A program made the translations under genes and the position numbers. Below, piece after piece: positions 16,489 through 25,729 of a DNA stretch of 64,000 nucleotides. How positions within the stretch are numbered: position 1 is the stretch's first letter; each line of letters opens with the position of its first letter. The stretch covers positions 248,001 to 312,000 of the forward strand of contig NZ_JNYZ01000012.1 of NCBI RefSeq assembly GCF_000717335.1, read 5' to 3'. The notes under the pieces are model-generated. The model saw only the letters and a program-made list of their open reading frames with translations, did not search any database and was not told the origin of the DNA. The DNA comes from Amycolatopsis jejuensis. Lineage in GTDB: Bacteria; Actinomycetota; Actinomycetes; Mycobacteriales; Pseudonocardiaceae.

Positions 16489-16670
16489 CCGTTGGAGATG
16501 TGGGCCGAGTCGCTCGGCCGATCACGATGGGCGGCGGTGGCGGGACCGGCACGAGCGCGTGCGGCTCGCCCGTTGGGGAGGTGGGTCGAGTCGTTCAGCC
16601 GATCACGATGGGCGGCAGTGGCGGGACCGGCACGAGCGCGTGCGGCTCGCCCGTTGGAGAGGTGGGTCCG
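16489..16670. repeat. 81-bp tandem repeats beyond the anti-sigma gene end
   Basis: CCGTTGG anchors recur at 16489, 16570 and 16651, exactly 81 bp apart. Two full units and one partial unit are present, sharing CGATCACGATGGGCGGC and GGACCGGCACGAGCGCG. Each unit encodes, in one minus-strand frame, PTSPTGE...PVPP.PPIVIG, the probable original C-terminus of the DUF5667 protein. The repeats therefore look like duplications of that gene's 3' end. Confidence 0.85.
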
Positions 16671-17637
16671 GCGGCGGCACGCTGTGCGGGGTCGTGGTGA
16701 CCAGGACGTCGGGCGCGGCCGGGGTCGGCGTGCTCGGCTTGGCGAGCTCGGGCGGCGGTACCGGCTGGGGAGACGCGGTCGGCGGCGTGGCCACAACCGG
16801 TGGGCTGGTGGGCGTCGCGCCGCCGGGGGACAGCGAGCTCTGCGGGCGCTGGGTGCACGCCCCGCCGGCCGGGAGCAGGCCTAGCTCGTCGGTGCTGCCG
16901 GTGGTGATCTGGTAGCAGTTCAGCCGCGACCCGAGCGCGGTCGTCCGTTCCTGCACGCGCGCGAGCAGGCCCCGGGCCGCGGTGAAGTCTTCGCGCGCCG
17001 CGGCCGGTACGTCCGGCTGCTCCGATTCCAGCAGCCGCGCCTGGTCCTGCGCCCACGACTCCAGCGACGTCAGCCGCGCGCGGTCGCTGCTGCGGGTCGC
17101 CAGTTCGGTGAGTTCGGCCACGCCCGCGCGGACGTCACTGCCGAAGTCGCGCAGTGCGGTCTGGTACGCCGACCCGCTGGCGTCGGTGATCCGGCCCAGC
17201 TCGCTCACCCGGTTGGCGGCGAACTCCAGGTGCTTCTCGGCGCGGGCCTCGTCGCCGAACGTCAGACCGAGCGCGGTGACCTCGCCTGCCCGCTTCACGC
17301 CGTACAGCGCATCTCCGGGTACCGCGTCGCGGGACAGCAGCAGGGTGAGCCCGCCAAGGCCGAGGATCAGCGCGATTCCGGCCGCGACCAGGTCCGCCAT
17401 CCGCGGCCGCCACCGGCGCCGGGGGAGTGGTTCGCCGAGGCGGCCTTCGATTTCCGCGCGGATCCGGGCGCGGGTGGCCTGGTCCGGGGCGCCGGAGGAG
17501 CCGAGCTCGCGCAGGGCACCGACCACGGCCAGCTCGTCGGCGAACTCCCCGGCGGGCTGGTCCGGCAATACCCCGAGCGCGTCGTCGAACCGGTCCACCT
17601 CGGTCCGACCACGCGAAAACCACCCGGGCACGCCCAC
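16603..17637 (-). CDS. DUF5667 membrane protein, putative anti-sigma factor (RsbN-like)
   Basis: 344 residues. The cytoplasmic N-terminus (about 1-85) precedes one membrane helix (about 86-106, LVAAGIALILGLGGLTLLL) and the extracytoplasmic DUF5667 region (DALYGVKRAGEVTALGLTFGD...), ending in a Pro-rich tail. Its place after a BldN-like sigma gene suggests it sequesters that sigma factor at the membrane, as RsbN does for BldN. The last 15 residues (RASRTRSCRSRHCRPS) look wrong for the family: another frame gives PTGEPHALVPVPPLPPIVIG and stops at 16595, so a frameshift near the 3' end is likely. GTG start with GGAG 7 nt upstream. Confidence 0.75.
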   Translation of the reverse strand: MGVPGWFSRGRTEVDRFDDALGVLPDQPAGEFADELAVVGALRELGSSGAPDQATRARIRAEIEGRLGEPLPRRRWRPRMADLVAAGIALILGLGGLTLLLSRDAVPGDALYGVKRAGEVTALGLTFGDEARAEKHLEFAANRVSELGRITDASGSAYQTALRDFGSDVRAGVAELTELATRSSDRARLTSLESWAQDQARLLESEQPDVPAAAREDFTAARGLLARVQERTTALGSRLNCYQITTGSTDELGLLPAGGACTQRPQSSLSPGGATPTSPPVVATPPTASPQPVPPPELAKPSTPTPAAPDVLVTTTPHSVPPPDPPLQRASRTRSCRSRHCRPS

Positions 17638-17687
17638 GGTGCTGCTCCGTCTCCACCCACACCGGCCCTGACTGCCGGTCTGCGTGG

Positions 17688-17716
17688 GAAACGATTAGGG
17701 ACTCGGGAAAGTTACG
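17688..17716 (-). promoter_or_regulatory. BldN-type promoter for the putative anti-sigma gene
   Basis: On the minus strand CGTAAC (17716-17711), a 17-nt spacer and CGTTTC (17693-17688) closely match the published Streptomyces BldN pattern (CGTAAC, 16 nt, CGTTGA). It lies in the 95-bp gap between the sigma gene and the DUF5667 gene, so the sigma factor would drive its own antagonist. Confidence 0.5.
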
Positions 17717-17732
17717 GTCGATGGTTGAACGA

Positions 17733-18431
17733 TCAACGCAATCCGGTGGGCAGCAGCTGCGCGAGCCGCCGCACAGCCCGGTGCTGCAGGGCCTTCACCG
17801 CACCCTCGTTGCGCTGCATGACCTGCGCGGTTTCGGCCACCGACAGCCCCTGCAGGAACCGCAGCACAATGCATTCGCGCTGGTCCTCGCCCAGTTCGGC
17901 CACGCAGCGCAGCAGCTCGGCCCTGGTCGCGCCGGCAATCGCCTGCTGTTCCGGACCGGCCTGCGTCATCGGGCCGACCGGCCCGCCCGGCGCGCCACCC
18001 GGTTCGGTGACCTCGTCGGTGACGACCTCGAGGCGGAACCGGCTGGACTTGACGTGGTCGAGGATCAGGTTGCGGGCGATGGTGACGAACCACGCACCGA
18101 CGTCGCGGCCCTGGTAGCTCACCGACGTGATGCGGCGCAGGGCCCGCAGGAACGTTTCGCTGGTGACGTCCTCGGCCAGGTCACGGTCGCCGAGGCGGAA
18201 GAGCGCGTAGCGGTACACGACGTCGACGTACCGGTCGTACAGCCGCCCGAACGCCGACGAATCGCCTTCCTGCGCGGCCCGCACCAGCTCCCACGCCTCG
18301 GCCTTCGCGACCTCGGCGGCGTCGGGTTCCTCGGTGGCGCGGGTGAGCGGGACGGCGCCGAACACGCGTTCGGCGAACATCGCGACCGGGCCGCGGTGGG
18401 TGGTGCCGGACAGGGTGGCGGGCCGGGTCAT
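17733..18431 (-). CDS. BldN-like ECF RNA polymerase sigma factor
   Basis: 232 residues from ATG 18431, with AGGAGG 9 nt upstream. Region 2 (DSSAFGRLYDRYVDVVYRYA...AEDVTSETFLRALRRI) and the linker (YQGRDVGAWFVTIARNLILD, then HVKSSRFRLEV) are almost the same as Streptomyces BldN. Region 4 (ELGEDQRECIVLRFLQGLSVAETAQVM) precedes a short tail. An N-terminal extension of about 45 residues resembles the removable BldN pro-region in position only. BldN controls development in Streptomyces; the role here is unproven. It is followed by its putative anti-sigma gene. Confidence 0.88.
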   Translation of the reverse strand: MTRPATLSGTTHRGPVAMFAERVFGAVPLTRATEEPDAAEVAKAEAWELVRAAQEGDSSAFGRLYDRYVDVVYRYALFRLGDRDLAEDVTSETFLRALRRITSVSYQGRDVGAWFVTIARNLILDHVKSSRFRLEVVTDEVTEPGGAPGGPVGPMTQAGPEQQAIAGATRAELLRCVAELGEDQRECIVLRFLQGLSVAETAQVMQRNEGAVKALQHRAVRRLAQLLPTGLR

Positions 18432-18700
18432 CGGGCGGCACCTCCTGCCGTCGCACGGGCCGCCGGGCACGTGCAGGCGTACCCGAGCGCGTGTCCCACC
18501 CCCGCGTGGACCGGCAGCTTCGGCACGACGACTCCCTCTCTCTGGTCACCCGATAGTGATCAACGCCACCCGGCGACGCAGTGCAGCATACGTGTTGTTA
18601 CCGCGAAGTAGGTAGTGGTCCCGGGTGGTAGAGGTGCGACGATCGCGCGGCATCCCCATTACGGGTGACAAGATGACGAATCGGCAACGGGACGAGAGGG

Positions 18701-20206
18701 GTGGCGGTGGACCCGATCAGCACCGCGCACGGCGTCGCCGGACTGCTCACTGACGCGGCCGACCGGTGGCCGGACCGCACCGCAATCACCGAGACCGGCA
18801 CCGGCGTCGCGCTGACCTGGCGGCAACTCGACCAGGCCGCGCACGCGCAGGCGCGGCGGCTGGTGTCCGATGGGGTCCAGCCGGGCGACCGGGTGGTGCT
18901 GCGGCTGCCGACGTCGGCGGACTTCGCGGTGGCGCTCTTCGGCGTGCTGCGCGCAGGCGGGATCGCGGTGCCGCTGTCGCCGCAGGCACCGGCGCCCGAA
19001 CTGGCGCGGCTGCTGGAACACAGCGGCGCGCAATTCGTGGTGCAGCGCGATGATTTCGAACTGCCCGACGGGGTCACCGGGCTGCCGCCGCGGTCGTCCG
19101 GCGAGGGCGACCCGGTCGAACTCGGCCGCACCGGGGAGGACATCGCGGTCATCTCCTACACCTCGGGGACCACCGGCCCGCCGCGCGGAGTCCTGCTGTC
19201 GCACCGGGCGTTGCTGGCCAACCTGACCCAACTGTCCCAAGTGGACGGTGCGATCGAGCGCCACGACCGCGTGCTCGTGTCGATCCCGCTCTTCCACGTG
19301 TACGGCCTCGGCCCGGGGCTGCTGCTGGCGACGGCGGCCGGGGCGGCGCTGGTGCTGTCCGAGCGGTTCGAAGCGCGGCGGACGCTGGCCGACTGCGCCG
19401 AGCACCGGGTCACGCTGATCGCCGGGGTACCCGCGATGTACGGCGAGTTCGCGGCGCTCGACCGGGACGAGCTGGGCCGCGGGCTGGCGACCGTGCGGCG
19501 GATGACGTCCGGCGCCGCGCCGCTGCACCCGAAGGTGCTCGCCGCGATCCGGGAGGCGACCGGGCTCGACGTGTACGAGGGGTACGGGCTCACCGAATGT
19601 GCGCCGGTGGTGACGTCGACGCTGGTCACCGGCTATCCGAAGCCGGGGTCGGTCGGCCGTCCGCTGCCCGGGATCGAGCTGCGGCTGGTGGACAGCGATG
19701 GCACCGCCGAGGACGTCCCCCTCGATCCGGACGAGGTCGACGACGTCTTCGAGGCCGCGGGCGGCACCGGGCTCGTGTCGATCCGCGGCGCGAACCTGTT
19801 CTCCGGCTACTGGCCCGACGGCACGTTCGGCCCGGACGCCGACGGCTGGTTCCGCACCGGCGACGTCGGCTACCTCGATTCCGACGGCGACCTGCACCTG
19901 GTCGACCGCGCCAACGACCTGATCATCGTCAACGGCTTCAACGTTTTCCCGCACGAGGTCGAGGAAGTGATCTCGCAGCTGCCGGAAGTGGCCGAGGTCG
20001 CCGTGGTCGGGGTGCTGGACGAGCGGAGTGGCGAGGCCGTAAAAGCGGTGGTGGTACCGGCGACCGGCGCGGCGTTGTCGGAGCAGCAGGTGGTGGACCA
20101 GTGCGTGGCGAACCTGGCCGGGTACAAGGTGCCGCACACGGTGGAGTTCGCGGAGACGCTGCCGCATTCGGCGACCGGGAAGCTGCGGCGGCTGAAGCTG
20201 CGGTGA
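18701..20206 (+). CDS. Class I adenylate-forming acyl-CoA ligase (FadD-like)
   Basis: 501 residues with all core motifs: the P loop ISYTSGTTGPPRG, GYGLTE, GWFRTGDVGYLD, the hinge VDRANDLIIVNGFN and the C-terminal catalytic Lys in HSATGKLRRLKL. It should activate a carboxylic acid as acyl-AMP and transfer it to CoA. The substrate cannot be read from the sequence; no carrier-protein domain is fused. The GTG at 18701 follows GAGAGG; a GTG two codons later is possible. It is divergent from the BldN-like sigma gene. Confidence 0.85.
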   Translation: MAVDPISTAHGVAGLLTDAADRWPDRTAITETGTGVALTWRQLDQAAHAQARRLVSDGVQPGDRVVLRLPTSADFAVALFGVLRAGGIAVPLSPQAPAPELARLLEHSGAQFVVQRDDFELPDGVTGLPPRSSGEGDPVELGRTGEDIAVISYTSGTTGPPRGVLLSHRALLANLTQLSQVDGAIERHDRVLVSIPLFHVYGLGPGLLLATAAGAALVLSERFEARRTLADCAEHRVTLIAGVPAMYGEFAALDRDELGRGLATVRRMTSGAAPLHPKVLAAIREATGLDVYEGYGLTECAPVVTSTLVTGYPKPGSVGRPLPGIELRLVDSDGTAEDVPLDPDEVDDVFEAAGGTGLVSIRGANLFSGYWPDGTFGPDADGWFRTGDVGYLDSDGDLHLVDRANDLIIVNGFNVFPHEVEEVISQLPEVAEVAVVGVLDERSGEAVKAVVVPATGAALSEQQVVDQCVANLAGYKVPHTVEFAETLPHSATGKLRRLKLR

Positions 20207-20210
20207 GTTC

Positions 20211-20216
20211 TAGAGT
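20211..20216 (+). promoter_or_regulatory. Leaderless -10 element (TAGAGT)
   Basis: TAGAGT ends 6 nt before the GTG of the glutaredoxin gene, and no ribosome site is present. Confidence 0.5.
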
Positions 20217-20222
20217 GGTTAC

Positions 20223-20456
20223 GTGCATCTGGTGACTGTGATGAGCCGCGCGGGCTGCCATCTGTGTGAGGTGGCCGAGGCGGACGTCGCGCGGATCTGC
20301 GGGGAGCTGGGCGTGCCGTGGGAGACCGCGGACGTCGACAGCGACCCGGAATGGCGGGCCGAGTACGGCGACCAGGTGCCGGTGATCCTGGTCGACGGCG
20401 CCGAGCACGGGTACTGGCGTGTGGAGGAAGAGCGGCTGCGCGCGGCGCTCCGGTAA
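20223..20456 (+). CDS. Glutaredoxin-like protein (CHLC motif)
   Basis: 77 residues, one thioredoxin fold. The redox motif is CHLC (RAGCHLCEVAE), and the cis-Pro segment is DQVPVILVDG. It matches mycobacterial Rv0508, which also lies just upstream of hemA. It probably acts as a small thiol-disulfide oxidoreductase in the cytoplasm. The GTG start is 6 nt after TAGAGT, indicating a leaderless transcript separate from the ligase gene upstream. Confidence 0.85.
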   Translation: MHLVTVMSRAGCHLCEVAEADVARICGELGVPWETADVDSDPEWRAEYGDQVPVILVDGAEHGYWRVEEERLRAALR

Positions 20457-20513
20457 GCAACCCGTAAGCGCTTGGCTGGCCGCATTGTGGCTCGGGGCCC
20501 CGAAGATGGTGGG

Positions 20514-22070
20514 GTGAGTGCGTTGAAGGAAGCGCCGCCGACCGTCCGGCCGCGGCTGTCGCTGGGTCTGGCCACTGCGATCTCGCTGGTCGCGCTGGTC
20601 ACGGCGCTGGGCGTGGGGCATCTGGTCGCCGGGTTCGTCGGGTACAGCGCGTCGCCGTTCGTGGCGGTGGCGGATTTCGTGATCGCGCACAGTCCGCATC
20701 CCGTCGTGGTGTGGGCCGAGCAGACGCTGGGCACCGCGGACAAGACCGTGCTCAAGATCGGTATTGCCGTGGTGCTGCTGGGGTTTGCGGTGCTGGCCGG
20801 ACAGGTGTCGCGCGCCCGTCCGCTGCCCGGGCAGGTGCTGGTGGTCGTGGTCGGCGCGTTCGGGATCTTCGCGGTGTACGAGCGGACGGACGTCGGGCAG
20901 CTCGCGCTGCTGGCTCCGGTGCTGGCGCTGGCCGCGTCGCTGCTGGTGTTCAGCTGGCTGCACCGGCGGGCGTTACCCGCGGAAACCGAGCTGCGGCAAG
21001 GATTCAGCCGCCGTCAGGTGTTGCAGCGCGGCGCCGGGATCGCGGCCGGGGCGGGCGTCGCCGCGGTCGTCGGGGAGCTGGTGTCGAGCAGCGGCAGCGC
21101 GGCCGGGTCGCGGGCGTCGGTGGGTCCACTGGTCGCCGCCCGGAAAGCGCCGCCGCTCCCGGCCGACGCGGACTTCCAGAAGCTCGGGTCCCCGCCGTTC
21201 ATCACCCCGAACGCGAACTTCTACCGCATCGACACGGCGTTCGTCGTGCCGCAGGTACGCGCCGAGGACTGGCAGCTGAAGATCCACGGGATGGTGGACC
21301 GCGAGGTGAGCTTCTCCTATGCCGACATCCGCAACCGGCCGCTGGTCGAGCGGGTCGTCACGCTCACCTGCGTGTCCAACGAGGTCGGCGGCGACCTGAT
21401 CTCCACGGCGAACTTCATCGGCGTCGACCTGGTGGACCTGCTGTCTGCGGCAGGCGTTCGGCCGGGGGCACAGCAGATGTACGCGACGAGTGTGGACGGA
21501 TTCACCTGCGGCACCCCGTCGTCCGTCGCGCTGGATCCGGCGCGCGGCGCAATGCTCGCGATCGGCATGAACGGCGAACCGTTGCCGGTGGAACACGGGT
21601 TCCCGGCGCGGATCGTGATCCCCGGGCTGTACGGGTATGTGTCGGCCACGAAGTGGGTGACCGACCTGGAGTTCACGACCTGGGACGCGCGGCAGGCGTA
21701 CTGGCTGCAGCGCGGATGGGCCGAGCAGGCGCCGATCAAGACGGAGTCGAGGATCGACGTGCCGCGCACGTCGGCGTCGGTGCCCGCGGGCCGGGTCCGG
21801 GTGGCGGGGACGGCGTGGGCGCAGCACGTGGGGATCGCGAAGGTCGAGGTGCGGGTGGACCAGGGGCCGTGGCAGCAGGCGACGCTGTCGGCCGAGGTGA
21901 ACAAGGACACGTGGCGGATGTGGTGGGCCGAGGTCCCGGTGCCGGTGGGCAGCCACACGGTGTCGGTGCGGGCCACCGACCAGTCCGGGTACACGCAGAC
22001 CGACCACCCGGCGGACCCGGTGCCGGACGGGGCGACCGGGTGGCACAAGGTGCCGTTCACTGCCGGCTGA
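20514..22070 (+). CDS. Membrane-anchored molybdopterin-dependent oxidoreductase (sulfite oxidase fold)
   Basis: 518 residues from GTG 20514. Four N-terminal membrane helices (about 16-43, 80-97, 106-121, 128-148) precede a twin-arginine-like SRRQVLQRGAG and a fifth hydrophobic helix (about 172-190). The molybdopterin domain follows, with its predicted Mo-ligating Cys286 in VTLTCVSNEVGGD and the HGFPARIVIPGLYGY region. A C-terminal Ig-like dimerisation domain ends the protein. It fuses an anchor to a YedY/SorA-type catalytic domain facing outward; the substrate is unknown. Confidence 0.85.
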   Translation: MSALKEAPPTVRPRLSLGLATAISLVALVTALGVGHLVAGFVGYSASPFVAVADFVIAHSPHPVVVWAEQTLGTADKTVLKIGIAVVLLGFAVLAGQVSRARPLPGQVLVVVVGAFGIFAVYERTDVGQLALLAPVLALAASLLVFSWLHRRALPAETELRQGFSRRQVLQRGAGIAAGAGVAAVVGELVSSSGSAAGSRASVGPLVAARKAPPLPADADFQKLGSPPFITPNANFYRIDTAFVVPQVRAEDWQLKIHGMVDREVSFSYADIRNRPLVERVVTLTCVSNEVGGDLISTANFIGVDLVDLLSAAGVRPGAQQMYATSVDGFTCGTPSSVALDPARGAMLAIGMNGEPLPVEHGFPARIVIPGLYGYVSATKWVTDLEFTTWDARQAYWLQRGWAEQAPIKTESRIDVPRTSASVPAGRVRVAGTAWAQHVGIAKVEVRVDQGPWQQATLSAEVNKDTWRMWWAEVPVPVGSHTVSVRATDQSGYTQTDHPADPVPDGATGWHKVPFTAG

Positions 22071-22101
22071 GTGCCGTTGGCCGCGTCGGTGACCAGTGAC
22101 T

Positions 22102-22119
22102 TTGTGCCTGCGTTCACAA
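22102..22119. promoter_or_regulatory. Rex operator (ROP) of rex-hemACD
   Basis: TTGTGCCTGCGTTCACAA matches the 18-bp Rex consensus TTGTGAA-N4-TTCACAA at all positions except two in the left half. It overlaps the -35 region of the likely rex promoter, as at rex-hemACD in S. coelicolor, implying NADH-responsive autoregulation. Confidence 0.8.
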
Positions 22120-22131
22120 GTGGACTACCGT
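22102..22131 (+). promoter_or_regulatory. Probable promoter of rex-hemACD
   Basis: TTGTGC (22102-22107) and TACCGT (22126-22131), 18 nt apart, could serve as -35 and -10. A start near 22138 gives a leader of about 120 nt before rex. Confidence 0.45.
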
Positions 22132-22260
22132 AGGGAAGTCGTCCCCGCGAGGACCGGCATCGAACCGGACCGAAGCCGCGGGGTCAAGAGCCGGTTTCCC
22201 CGCCGTCCTGGTGGACCTTCGGGAACCGGCGTGCCGGAGCCGGACGAGGAGAGAACCAGC

Positions 22261-23388
22261 GTGGTCACACAGCGGGGTGGGCGCAGCGGTGCCGAACCGC
22301 CCGCCAGGCCACCCCGCGACGAGTCCGATGGCACCGGCACCGACGGAGCTGCGGACGCCCCGCCGGTCCGCCGTCGCACCGGTGGACGGCACGCCGCCGG
22401 AAACCGCCGCCGTTCCACGGTGAGCGAGAACGGCTTGTCCCCCAACGGAAACCAGCCCGTGCCGGACGCCGCTCCGACCGGCAACCTCCGCGCCGCGGAA
22501 AACGGCCGGGCCGCTGGTGCGCCGGGCAACGGCCGGGCCCCCGCAGACGCCAAACCCAAGCCCCGCCGCACGACGCGCACCACCCGCCCCGCGCCGGACG
22601 CCGACAACGCGCCCACCGCCGAGATGCCTGCCGTCTCCGAGGTCGAGGACACCGCTGTCCGCGCGAAGCAGATTCCCGAGGCAGCCGTCGCCCGGCTGGC
22701 CGTTTACCTGCGGATTCTCTCCGGCCTCGCCGAACAGGGCGCCACCACCGTCTCCAGCGAAGAACTCTCCGCCGCGGCCGGGGTCAACTCCGCGAAACTG
22801 CGTAAAGACCTCTCCTACCTCGGCTCGTACGGCACCCGCGGCGTCGGCTACGAGGTGCAGGTGCTCGTCAGCCAGATCGAACGCATTCTCGGGCTCACGC
22901 GGCAGCACCGGGTCGCCGTGGTCGGAATCGGTAACCTCGGGCACGCGCTCGCGAACTACGGCGGCTTCCCCGGCCGCGGATTTCCCGTCGAGGCGCTCTT
23001 CGACCTCGACCCTGACCTCGTCGGGGTTCCCGTAGGGGGACTTCCCGTCTCGCACATGGACGAAATCCCGCGGGTTTGCGCCGAACGGGAGATTTCCGTC
23101 GGGATCATCGCCACACCTCCTACCGCTGCGCAGTCCGTGTGCGACAGGCTGGTGGCAGGCGGTGTCCAGTGCATCCTCAACTTCGCGCCGGTGGTGCTCC
23201 AGGTACCGGCGCACGTCGAGGTCCGCAAGGTCGACCTGGCCGTCGAGCTGCAGATCCTCTCGTTCCACGTGGCTCGCCGTGCCGACAGTGCCGCTCTGGA
23301 AAACCAGGGCGATACCGGGTTACCGGGCGCCGGCCTGCCGATCGACAATGGCGGTAAAGACGGTGGTCTCGGAATGGTGGTGCGCTGA
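22261..23388 (+). CDS. rex: Redox-sensing transcriptional repressor Rex with long disordered N-terminus
   Basis: 375 residues from the GTG at 22261, which has GAGGAG 9 nt upstream. Residues 1 to about 135 are charged low-complexity, rich in Arg, Pro, Gly and Asn. The Rex winged helix follows ([16 protein letters not shown]...[36 protein letters not shown]), then a Rossmann domain with [19 protein letters not shown]. Rex binds its operator when NAD+ is high and leaves when NADH rises. It is the first gene of rex-hemA-hemC-hemD. A GTG at 22420 would remove 53 residues of the extension but lacks a ribosome site. Confidence 0.93.
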   Translation: MVTQRGGRSGAEPPARPPRDESDGTGTDGAADAPPVRRRTGGRHAAGNRRRSTVSENGLSPNGNQPVPDAAPTGNLRAAENGRAAGAPGNGRAPADAKPKPRRTTRTTRPAPDADNAPTAEMPAVSEVEDTAVRAKQIPEAAVARLAVYLRILSGLAEQGATTVSSEELSAAAGVNSAKLRKDLSYLGSYGTRGVGYEVQVLVSQIERILGLTRQHRVAVVGIGNLGHALANYGGFPGRGFPVEALFDLDPDLVGVPVGGLPVSHMDEIPRVCAEREISVGIIATPPTAAQSVCDRLVAGGVQCILNFAPVVLQVPAHVEVRKVDLAVELQILSFHVARRADSAALENQGDTGLPGAGLPIDNGGKDGGLGMVVR

Positions 23389-24701
23389 TGAGCGTGTTGG
23401 CGGTCGGGCTTTCCCATCGCAGTGCGGACCTCGGCACGCTCGAGCGGGCGGCGGTCCCTGCGGAGGAGCTGACCAAGATCCTGCACGAGCTGCAGCAGGC
23501 GGAGCACGTCAGCGAGGCCATGCTCGTCTCCACGTGCAACCGCATCGAGGTCTACGCCGTGGTCGAGACGTTCCACGGCGGCGTCAACGACGTGTCGGAC
23601 GTGCTCTCCCGCAAGGCCGGGATGGAGCCCGCCGAGCTGTACGACAGCCTGTACGTGCACTACGCCGGTGCGGCGGTCGAGCACCTGTTCTCGGTCGCCT
23701 CGGGCCTTGACTCGATGGTGGTCGGCGAGACGCAGATCCTCGGCCAGGTCCGGTCCGCATACGCCACCGCGCGGGACGCGGGCACGGTCGGCCGCACGCT
23801 GCACGAGCTGATCCAGACCACGCTGCGCGTCGGCAAGCGGGTGCACGCCGAGACCGGGCTCGACCAGCTCGGCGCGTCCGTCGTGTCCGAGGCGCTGGCC
23901 GCGGCGGGTGCCGTCGAGGGCAAGCACGCGCTGATCGTCGGCGCCGGTTCGATGGGTGCGCTCACTGCTGCCCAGCTGCGTAAAGCCGGGATCGGCGAGA
24001 TCACCGTCGCGAACCGCACCGAGGCCAACGCCGTCCGGCTGGCCGAGAAGGTCGCCGCCGAGGGGATTCCGGCGCGGTCCGTGCCGCTGCCCGCGCTGGC
24101 CGAGGCCGTCGAGGTCGCTGACGTCGTCGTGTCCTGCACCGGCGCGCAGGACGCCGTGTTCCTCACCGCGCATGTGCCCGCGCGCGGTGGCCGTCCGCTG
24201 GTGGTGTGCGACCTCGGGCTGCCGAAGGACGTCCACCCCGCGGTCGCCACGCTCGCCGACGTGACCGTGGTCGACCTGGAGACGATCCAGCGCCGCATGC
24301 GGGAAGCCGGCGCGCCGACCACCGAACGGCAGACCGCGAAGGCCACCGGCATCGTGCTCGACGAGGTGCGCGAGTACCTCGCCGGACAGCGCAGTGCCGA
24401 GGTCACGCCCACCGTCACCGCGCTGCGCCGCCGCGCGGCCGAGGTGGTGGACGCGGAGCTGCTCCGCCTGGACAACCGGCTGCCGGAGCTCGACAGCCAG
24501 GTTCGCGAAGAGGTCGGCCGCACGGTGCGCCGCGTGGTCGACAAGCTGCTGCACGCCCCCACGGTGCGCGTCAAGCAGCTGGCCGCCGAGACGGCCGACA
24601 CCGATTACGCCAATGCGCTGCGGGAGCTGTTCTGCCTCGACCCGCAGGCCCCTGCGGCCGTGGCAAGCCCCACCGCGGCATCCGACCCCGAGAAGAAGTA
24701 G
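23388..24701 (+). CDS. hemA: Glutamyl-tRNA reductase
   Basis: 437 residues. The catalytic Cys50 lies in [30 protein letters not shown] follows, and the NADPH-binding domain carries [20 protein letters not shown]. It reduces glutamyl-tRNA(Glu) to glutamate-1-semialdehyde, the first committed step of haem synthesis by the C5 route. The start overlaps the rex stop by one base (TGATG), so it should follow Rex control. HemL, encoded 10 kb away, takes the product. Confidence 0.97.
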   Translation: MSVLAVGLSHRSADLGTLERAAVPAEELTKILHELQQAEHVSEAMLVSTCNRIEVYAVVETFHGGVNDVSDVLSRKAGMEPAELYDSLYVHYAGAAVEHLFSVASGLDSMVVGETQILGQVRSAYATARDAGTVGRTLHELIQTTLRVGKRVHAETGLDQLGASVVSEALAAAGAVEGKHALIVGAGSMGALTAAQLRKAGIGEITVANRTEANAVRLAEKVAAEGIPARSVPLPALAEAVEVADVVVSCTGAQDAVFLTAHVPARGGRPLVVCDLGLPKDVHPAVATLADVTVVDLETIQRRMREAGAPTTERQTAKATGIVLDEVREYLAGQRSAEVTPTVTALRRRAAEVVDAELLRLDNRLPELDSQVREEVGRTVRRVVDKLLHAPTVRVKQLAAETADTDYANALRELFCLDPQAPAAVASPTAASDPEKK

Positions 24702-24707
24702 CAGTAA

Positions 24708-25655
24708 GTGACCAGAGTCATTCGTTTCGGTACGCGGGGCAGCAAGCTCGCCCTCGCGCAGACCGGCATCGTCGCCGACCTCATCCGCGCCACCGGCGTC
24801 GAGGTGGAGATCGTCAAGGTCACCACGCCCGGCGACCTCTCCAGCGCCCCGATCTCGCAGATCGGGGTCGGCGTGTTCACCTCCGCGTTGCGGGAAGCGT
24901 TGCTGCGCAACGAGATCGACGTCGCCGTGCACTCGTACAAGGACCTGCCCACCGCGCCGGAACCCGGTCTCGTGCTGGCCGCGGTGCCGCCGCGGGAGGA
25001 CCCGCGCGACGCGCTGATCGCGCGCGACGGCCTCACGCTCGGCGAGCTTCCGCCGGGCGCGCGGGTCGGCACCGGGGCCGCGCGGCGGATGGCTCAGCTG
25101 CGCGCGCTGGGGCTCGGTTTGGAAATCGTGCCGATCCGAGGCAATATCGACACCCGCATGCGCAAGGTGACCGACGGTGAGCTGGATGCCGTCGTCCTCG
25201 CGCGTGCCGGACTGGCCCGCATCGGCCGGGCCGGGGAGATCACCGAGACCCTCGACCCGATCCAGATGCTGCCCGCCCCCGCGCAGGGGGCGCTGGCGCT
25301 GGAGTGCCGGGCCACCGACGTGGACGTCGAGCACCTGCTCGCGTCCACTGTGGACGATGAGGGCACGCGGGTCGCGGTGACGGCCGAGCGGGCCCTGCTC
25401 GCCGCGCTCGAAGCCGGGTGCAGCGCGCCGGTGGGTGCGCTGGCCGAGATCGTCGAGGACCTCGACGACGAGGGCGCGGTGGTGGAACGCATCTCGCTGC
25501 GCGGCACCGCTGCCGTCGAAGACGAGAACGGCGCCGTCGACATGGTGCGGGCGTCCGCGATCGCCGGGATCGGCGAAGCGGAGAAGCTCGGCCGTGAGCT
25601 GGCCGCCGAACTGCTCGACCTGGGGGCCGGTGCACTGTCCGGCCCCGCACAGTGA
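24708..25655 (+). CDS. hemC: Hydroxymethylbilane synthase (porphobilinogen deaminase)
   Basis: 315 residues. The typical start is [15 protein letters not shown], the catalytic loop is [11 protein letters not shown], cofactor-binding Arg residues lie in [12 protein letters not shown], and the dipyrromethane-binding Cys238 lies in [10 protein letters not shown]. It polymerises four porphobilinogen units to hydroxymethylbilane. It lies 6 bases after hemA in the rex-hemACD operon. Confidence 0.97.
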   Translation: MTRVIRFGTRGSKLALAQTGIVADLIRATGVEVEIVKVTTPGDLSSAPISQIGVGVFTSALREALLRNEIDVAVHSYKDLPTAPEPGLVLAAVPPREDPRDALIARDGLTLGELPPGARVGTGAARRMAQLRALGLGLEIVPIRGNIDTRMRKVTDGELDAVVLARAGLARIGRAGEITETLDPIQMLPAPAQGALALECRATDVDVEHLLASTVDDEGTRVAVTAERALLAALEAGCSAPVGALAEIVEDLDDEGAVVERISLRGTAAVEDENGAVDMVRASAIAGIGEAEKLGRELAAELLDLGAGALSGPAQ

Positions 25656-25729
25656 CGCTCGCCGTCACCGATCCGACCTGATCCACCCACCTGCGGTTCC
25701 GGCCGCCCAAGAGGAGAAGAACACCAACG

